DNA of 8,245 bases from an uncultured Odoribacter sp. (GTDB lineage Bacteria > Bacteroidota > Bacteroidia > Bacteroidales > Marinifilaceae), in the NCBI GenBank assembly GCA_934725835.1, contig CAKVCR010000119.1, positions 1-8,245 of the forward strand. The letters run 5' to 3'. This document shows, one piece after another, positions 5,855 through 8,245 of this stretch. The first letter of the stretch is position 1, and every line of letters starts with the position of its first letter. The translations under genes and the position numbers were made by a program. The notes beneath the pieces are model-generated. The model was not told where the DNA came from. It made no database searches and was given only the letters and a program-made list of their open reading frames with translations.

Positions 5855-6526
5855 TTACGTTTCACACTTAATCCCGAATTTTTCTTCCATATCACTCTTA
5901 AATTTCTCTACTTCAGCGGGTTTTACAAAAACAAAATCAAATAACTCGTTTATCAACGCAAGCATTACCGTTGATTCGCCTTCTTCAATTTCTACTATTT
6001 CCGCACTATGTGTGCTTTTCTTTGGGTGGGCTGCAAAATTTGCAACACGCCGTAAAATTTGCAACACTGTAACCAGGCTTGACGGCACCTGATCCTGTGA
6101 TCCAAGCTCGTTAATTTCTTCTTCAAGATTACGCTTTTTAATATTCAATTCTTCATGAAGTATCATTTGCAAAAGATATCTGCTCAATGTAGCACTTGCA
6201 CGCGGGCTGATATTGTTGACCTGCTCAGCTTCCGAGAACAAATCCATATACTTTTGAGGTATATATTCATTTAATTTCGTAGCACATGGAAATTTGGGAT
6301 AAATAATTACCGTTTCCTCTTTTTGCTCAATGTAATCTCTATTAAAATCGTAACAATAAATTCCTTTTTTAAACGTAACAATAAGATTGTTACATTCCGG
6401 GCAAAATCCATATCCTAAAGAATACCCGATTTTATCTAAACCGTCTTCCGTAGTAAGCAAAGGGTCCTCAAACACAGTTTCCGATGTACTTAAATTTATA
6501 ACCGTACAACAATATGGACATTTCAT
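5855..6526 (-). CDS. Zinc-ribbon plus DUF4145 (HEPN-like) protein
   Basis: The protein has 223 residues. Its N-terminus carries a zinc ribbon, CPYC (C3, C6) and CPEC (C42, C45). A DUF4145 core follows: ISPRASATLSRYLLQMIL (about 106-123), then a charged linker and RRVANFAAHP (159-168). DUF4145 is, to my knowledge, grouped with HEPN domains. Here R160 and H167 could form an R-x6-H pair like the ribonuclease motif of active HEPN proteins, but the spacing is longer than the usual R-x4-H, so catalysis is uncertain. Similar domains occur at the N-terminus of EcoKI-type HsdR proteins, so a stand-alone copy in a restriction operon makes sense as an accessory or RNA-cleaving fail-safe. It starts 8 bases after the hsdS stop, and the ribosome site is weak and distant (GAGGA, 12 bases away), so it depends on hsdS translation. 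No membrane segment is visible. Confidence 0.8.
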   Translation of the reverse strand: MKCPYCCTVINLSTSETVFEDPLLTTEDGLDKIGYSLGYGFCPECNNLIVTFKKGIYCYDFNRDYIEQKEETVIIYPKFPCATKLNEYIPQKYMDLFSEAEQVNNISPRASATLSRYLLQMILHEELNIKKRNLEEEINELGSQDQVPSSLVTVLQILRRVANFAAHPKKSTHSAEIVEIEEGESTVMLALINELFDFVFVKPAEVEKFKSDMEEKFGIKCET

Positions 6527-6533
6527 AATTTTT

Positions 6534-7739
6534 TCACATCCTCACAATCCCCGTCAGCAAAAGCTGCATCAGGGATTTTTTATATTTTTTCATTTCTTCT
6601 AACTTACGCTGATGAAGGGTGATAAGGTGGTCGAGCTGTGTCAAATACTCGCCAATTCGATACTGTTCTTGCAAGCAGGGCAGTTTAAACTCAATGCTCA
6701 TTAGGGTTTCTGCATTCAACTTTGCTCGACTGCCACCTACCAAAAGTGATTCAATATCTGATTGACTTATGGCAAAGGCAAGAAAACTATTATCGGAAAT
6801 TCCCGCCTTTCCTTGAAGGACGTGAGCGTGATTATTGACCCAAATACGCCCGTTTACGCATTTTACAGGGTAGTTTTTTAAGTCATTCGCTCCATCTTCA
6901 GCAACAAGGACAAATTCTCCATCGTGTGTAAATCCCTCCACATAATCCTGAATTCCGTTTGCACCATAATACGGCGTTGTTCCGTGAACTCGAAGATTTG
7001 CTGCAACAGGGATACGCAGATAATCAAAGCGGTCAGCAACATCTTGAACCTTACGCTGTTCCCAAGAAAATGTTGAAGTGGTGAACATAATAGAGATAAG
7101 AGCCTGAAAAGAACTGAATAATAATGCACATTTACGCTGATGAAGGGTGATAAGGTTGTCGAGATGGCGAAAAACGCTGACAATTCGGTCTTGCTCTGTT
7201 TTTGAAGGATAAGCTATCGTCACCTCTTGAATATCAGTGTTATGGATATGAACGACAGACTTTCCTTGTGCCTTTTTAGCAAGCTCCTTTTGCGGTTCTC
7301 CATTGGAGATAGCAAGAGCTAAAAACAATGGGTTTATAAAATCAAATGGTCTGAGGATATTAAGGTCGCCACCCAGCAAAACCCCTGATTTTTCAACGGC
7401 TGATGCTCGTGCAATGTCCTCTGCGGTTTCCCCTGATGCCGGGACTATGACTTCGTTTCCTTGACTGTAAACCGCACCATTTTGGGGAACTGCAAAAGTG
7501 TCCACTTCACTGATTGCAAACTGGTACTTGGTGTAAAGTCTGCCATACAGAATAATTGGGGTTCCGGCATCAGTCAAATCGCCTTTTGAATAGCCATTTC
7601 CCTTCGAGTAGTCAGCTATATCAATAGCCTTACGCTGTTCCCAAGAAAAATCAAAAGAGCCAAGGAAACACCTTGGCTCTCTTGTTAAGACCGCATATTT
7701 TTTCATTTTTCGGCTTGCTTTAGCGGTGATGGCACTCAT
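6534..7739 (-). CDS. hsdS: Type I restriction-modification specificity subunit S
   Basis: HsdS (401 residues) has two target-recognition domains separated by helical spacers; it reads the two halves of the target site and holds HsdM and HsdR. Each half begins with FSWEQRK (31-37 and 224-230) and ends with LITLHQRK (196-203 and 372-379), which gives the family's internal symmetry. The two domains between them are unrelated in sequence, so a bipartite asymmetric target is expected. The length is normal. The ATG overlaps the upstream hsdR stop as TAATG. The first 30 residues are unlike a usual HsdS start, and their codons 20-28 form a terminator-shaped hairpin; Met12 is an alternative start but has a poor ribosome site. 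Long DNA repeats within the gene would allow domain loss or exchange. No recombinase or silent hsdS copy is seen in the window. Confidence 0.95.
   Translation of the reverse strand: MSAITAKASRKMKKYAVLTREPRCFLGSFDFSWEQRKAIDIADYSKGNGYSKGDLTDAGTPIILYGRLYTKYQFAISEVDTFAVPQNGAVYSQGNEVIVPASGETAEDIARASAVEKSGVLLGGDLNILRPFDFINPLFLALAISNGEPQKELAKKAQGKSVVHIHNTDIQEVTIAYPSKTEQDRIVSVFRHLDNLITLHQRKCALLFSSFQALISIMFTTSTFSWEQRKVQDVADRFDYLRIPVAANLRVHGTTPYYGANGIQDYVEGFTHDGEFVLVAEDGANDLKNYPVKCVNGRIWVNNHAHVLQGKAGISDNSFLAFAISQSDIESLLVGGSRAKLNAETLMSIEFKLPCLQEQYRIGEYLTQLDHLITLHQRKLEEMKKYKKSLMQLLLTGIVRM
6604..6635. repeat. hsdS internal direct repeat B, copy 1 (second copy 7132-7163)
   Basis: These 32 bases match 7132-7163 with one mismatch, and the first 25 are identical. 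They encode the LITLHQRK helix end in each half of HsdS. The copies are 528 bases apart (176 codons), so recombination between them keeps the frame. Confidence 0.9.
7049..7070. repeat. hsdS internal direct repeat A, copy 1 (second copy 7628-7649)
   Basis: These 22 bases are identical to 7628-7649 and encode the FSWEQRK motif opening each recognition domain. The spacing is 579 bases (193 codons), so crossing over would remove the first domain in frame and leave a half-size HsdS. Confidence 0.9.
7132..7163. repeat. hsdS internal direct repeat B, copy 2
   Basis: Partner of 6604-6635, with one mismatch in 32 bases. It lies at the end of the first recognition half, before the central spacer. Confidence 0.9.
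7628..7649. repeat. hsdS internal direct repeat A, copy 2
   Basis: Exact 22-base partner of 7049-7070. It lies directly downstream, in the transcribed sense, of the terminator-shaped hairpin and overlaps its T-rich tail. This is where a cassette junction would be expected. Confidence 0.9.
7645..7680 (-). terminator. Terminator-shaped hairpin inside the 5' end of hsdS
   Basis: On the minus strand AGAGCCAAGG and CCTTGGCTCT form a perfect 10-bp stem with a 5-base loop (7680-7656), followed by TTTTGATTTTTC. It has the shape of an intrinsic terminator but lies within codons 20-28 of the hsdS frame. Active translation from the TAATG start would be expected to prevent its folding, whereas poor translation would stop transcription before hsdS and everything downstream. 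It may instead be the old terminator of the upstream gene, captured into the frame. Confidence 0.55.
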
Positions 7740-8245
7740 TACGGCATATCAACCTCAAATCCACCGGTAAGAATAAACTGCCGCAAAAGCTGATCCGTTT
7801 TCATATTGACCTTGGGCGGAATCAACTTGGTTTGCTCATATGCTTCAAAGAACGCTTTTGCTTTGGACTTATCGACGCTCTTTTTCAGCTCGTCAAACCT
7901 GCCAAACTCATTGATAGTCGCTTCATTCAGGTTAAGCCCCATCATATTCCTAAGTTTATCCTCATCAAGACCGAAGATGGTCGCAAAACGATGAATTTGG
8001 TCATCTTTTGCTCTAAACTGATACTCCGTGATGTAGTCACGAAGCGTTTTTCCGTCCTCGGCAATGACATCGCCTCGCTCAATGTCGTGCAGAAAGATAT
8101 TTGCGTATTTCTGCTCCTCTTGCGTTAGGGCAGCAAAAGTCTTGTGAAGTTCCGCCTTTGCCTGCTCAATAGATTCCTCGGACGAACCTTCCTGTCGAAT
8201 CAATTTGAGGTACTTATCGAAGCGACTGTTCATATAATCGGCATC
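7739..8245 (-). CDS. hsdR: Type I restriction endonuclease subunit R, C-terminal part (first HsdR, cut by the window edge)
   Basis: Only the last 168 residues are in the window. The frame is open through the right edge, reading DADYMNSRFDKYLK, so the Met at 8233 is internal and not a start. LTQEEQKYANIFLHDIERGD, GKTLRDYITEY, INEFGRFDELK and LLRQFILTGGF are typical of the helical C-terminal domain of EcoR124-like or streptococcal-type HsdR, which docks the motor onto the methyltransferase core. Nuclease and helicase parts would lie outside the window, and whether they are intact cannot be told. The TAA stop overlaps the hsdS ATG as TAATG, which marks this HsdR as the cotranscribed partner of HsdS. 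It shows no close resemblance to the C-terminus of the complete HsdR at 1517-4621, so the two are not recent duplicates. Confidence 0.87.
   Translation of the reverse strand, partial: DADYMNSRFDKYLKLIRQEGSSEESIEQAKAELHKTFAALTQEEQKYANIFLHDIERGDVIAEDGKTLRDYITEYQFRAKDDQIHRFATIFGLDEDKLRNMMGLNLNEATINEFGRFDELKKSVDKSKAKAFFEAYEQTKLIPPKVNMKTDQLLRQFILTGGFEVDMP

Noticed and set aside
5042..6092. Plus-strand frames of 65-108 codons opposite the MBL and DUF4145 genes
   Set aside because: They overlap genes with recognisable catalytic or zinc motifs and have unlikely compositions.
6878..7183. Minus-strand frame of 101 codons inside hsdS
   Set aside because: Out-of-frame shadow of hsdS; its start coincides with the internal repeat region and shows no family features.
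7806..8128. Plus-strand frames opposite the right-hand hsdR fragment
   Set aside because: The minus-strand frame matches the HsdR C-terminal pattern well and stays open to the edge; the plus frames are antisense shadows.
8231..8233. ATG at 8233 as a true gene start
   Set aside because: The frame continues upstream to the window edge with DADY, which fits the family sequence before MNSRF; it is an internal Met of a longer HsdR.

Overview
The window reads as an accessory (defence-island type) segment of a low-to-moderate GC Bacillota genome, most likely a gut-type Clostridia member. This rests on strong AGGAGG-type ribosome binding sites, U-tailed intrinsic terminators, tight gene overlaps, and the protein style, in particular the FSWEQRK/LITLHQRK type of HsdS. 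The taxon is inference. All genes I accept lie on the minus strand, so the biological order runs from the right end of the window to the left.

Right to left, the main operon contains: the last 168 residues of a type I restriction HsdR subunit of the streptococcal/EcoR124-like kind, which runs off the window (7739-8245); a complete two-domain specificity subunit, hsdS (6534-7739), fused to it by a TAATG overlap; a zinc-ribbon plus DUF4145 (HEPN-like) protein (5855-6526); a metallo-beta-lactamase-fold hydrolase with a cysteine-rich tail (4633-5790); a second, complete HsdR of a different lineage (1517-4621); and a YgjP/DUF45-type zinc metallopeptidase (801-1520) joined by an ATGA overlap. A strong intrinsic terminator at 560-594 closes the operon. 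No hsdM is present; the methyltransferase is presumably encoded beyond the right edge.

The unusual point is the combination. One HsdS is flanked by two unrelated HsdR proteins, and a probable HEPN-family protein and an MBL hydrolase are inserted between them. The insert looks AT-richer than hsdS and has its own candidate promoter overlapped by an 18-bp near-palindrome (5815-5843). This suggests a composite system: a conventional type I restriction-modification unit with a second nuclease/translocase module carrying a separately controlled accessory pair. The hsdS gene carries long in-frame internal repeats and, near its start, a terminator-shaped hairpin inside the coding sequence, which suggests domain shuffling in its past.

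Left of the terminator (1-559) is a different, sparsely coding region. It holds a possible 55-residue basic ORF (153-320), then an excellent ribosome binding site leading to ATG-GGC-GAC-TGA and an open cysteine-rich frame that runs off the left edge. That last stretch also folds into four consecutive perfect-stem hairpins, two of which have complementary loops. It may be a structured RNA or DNA element rather than a protein gene.
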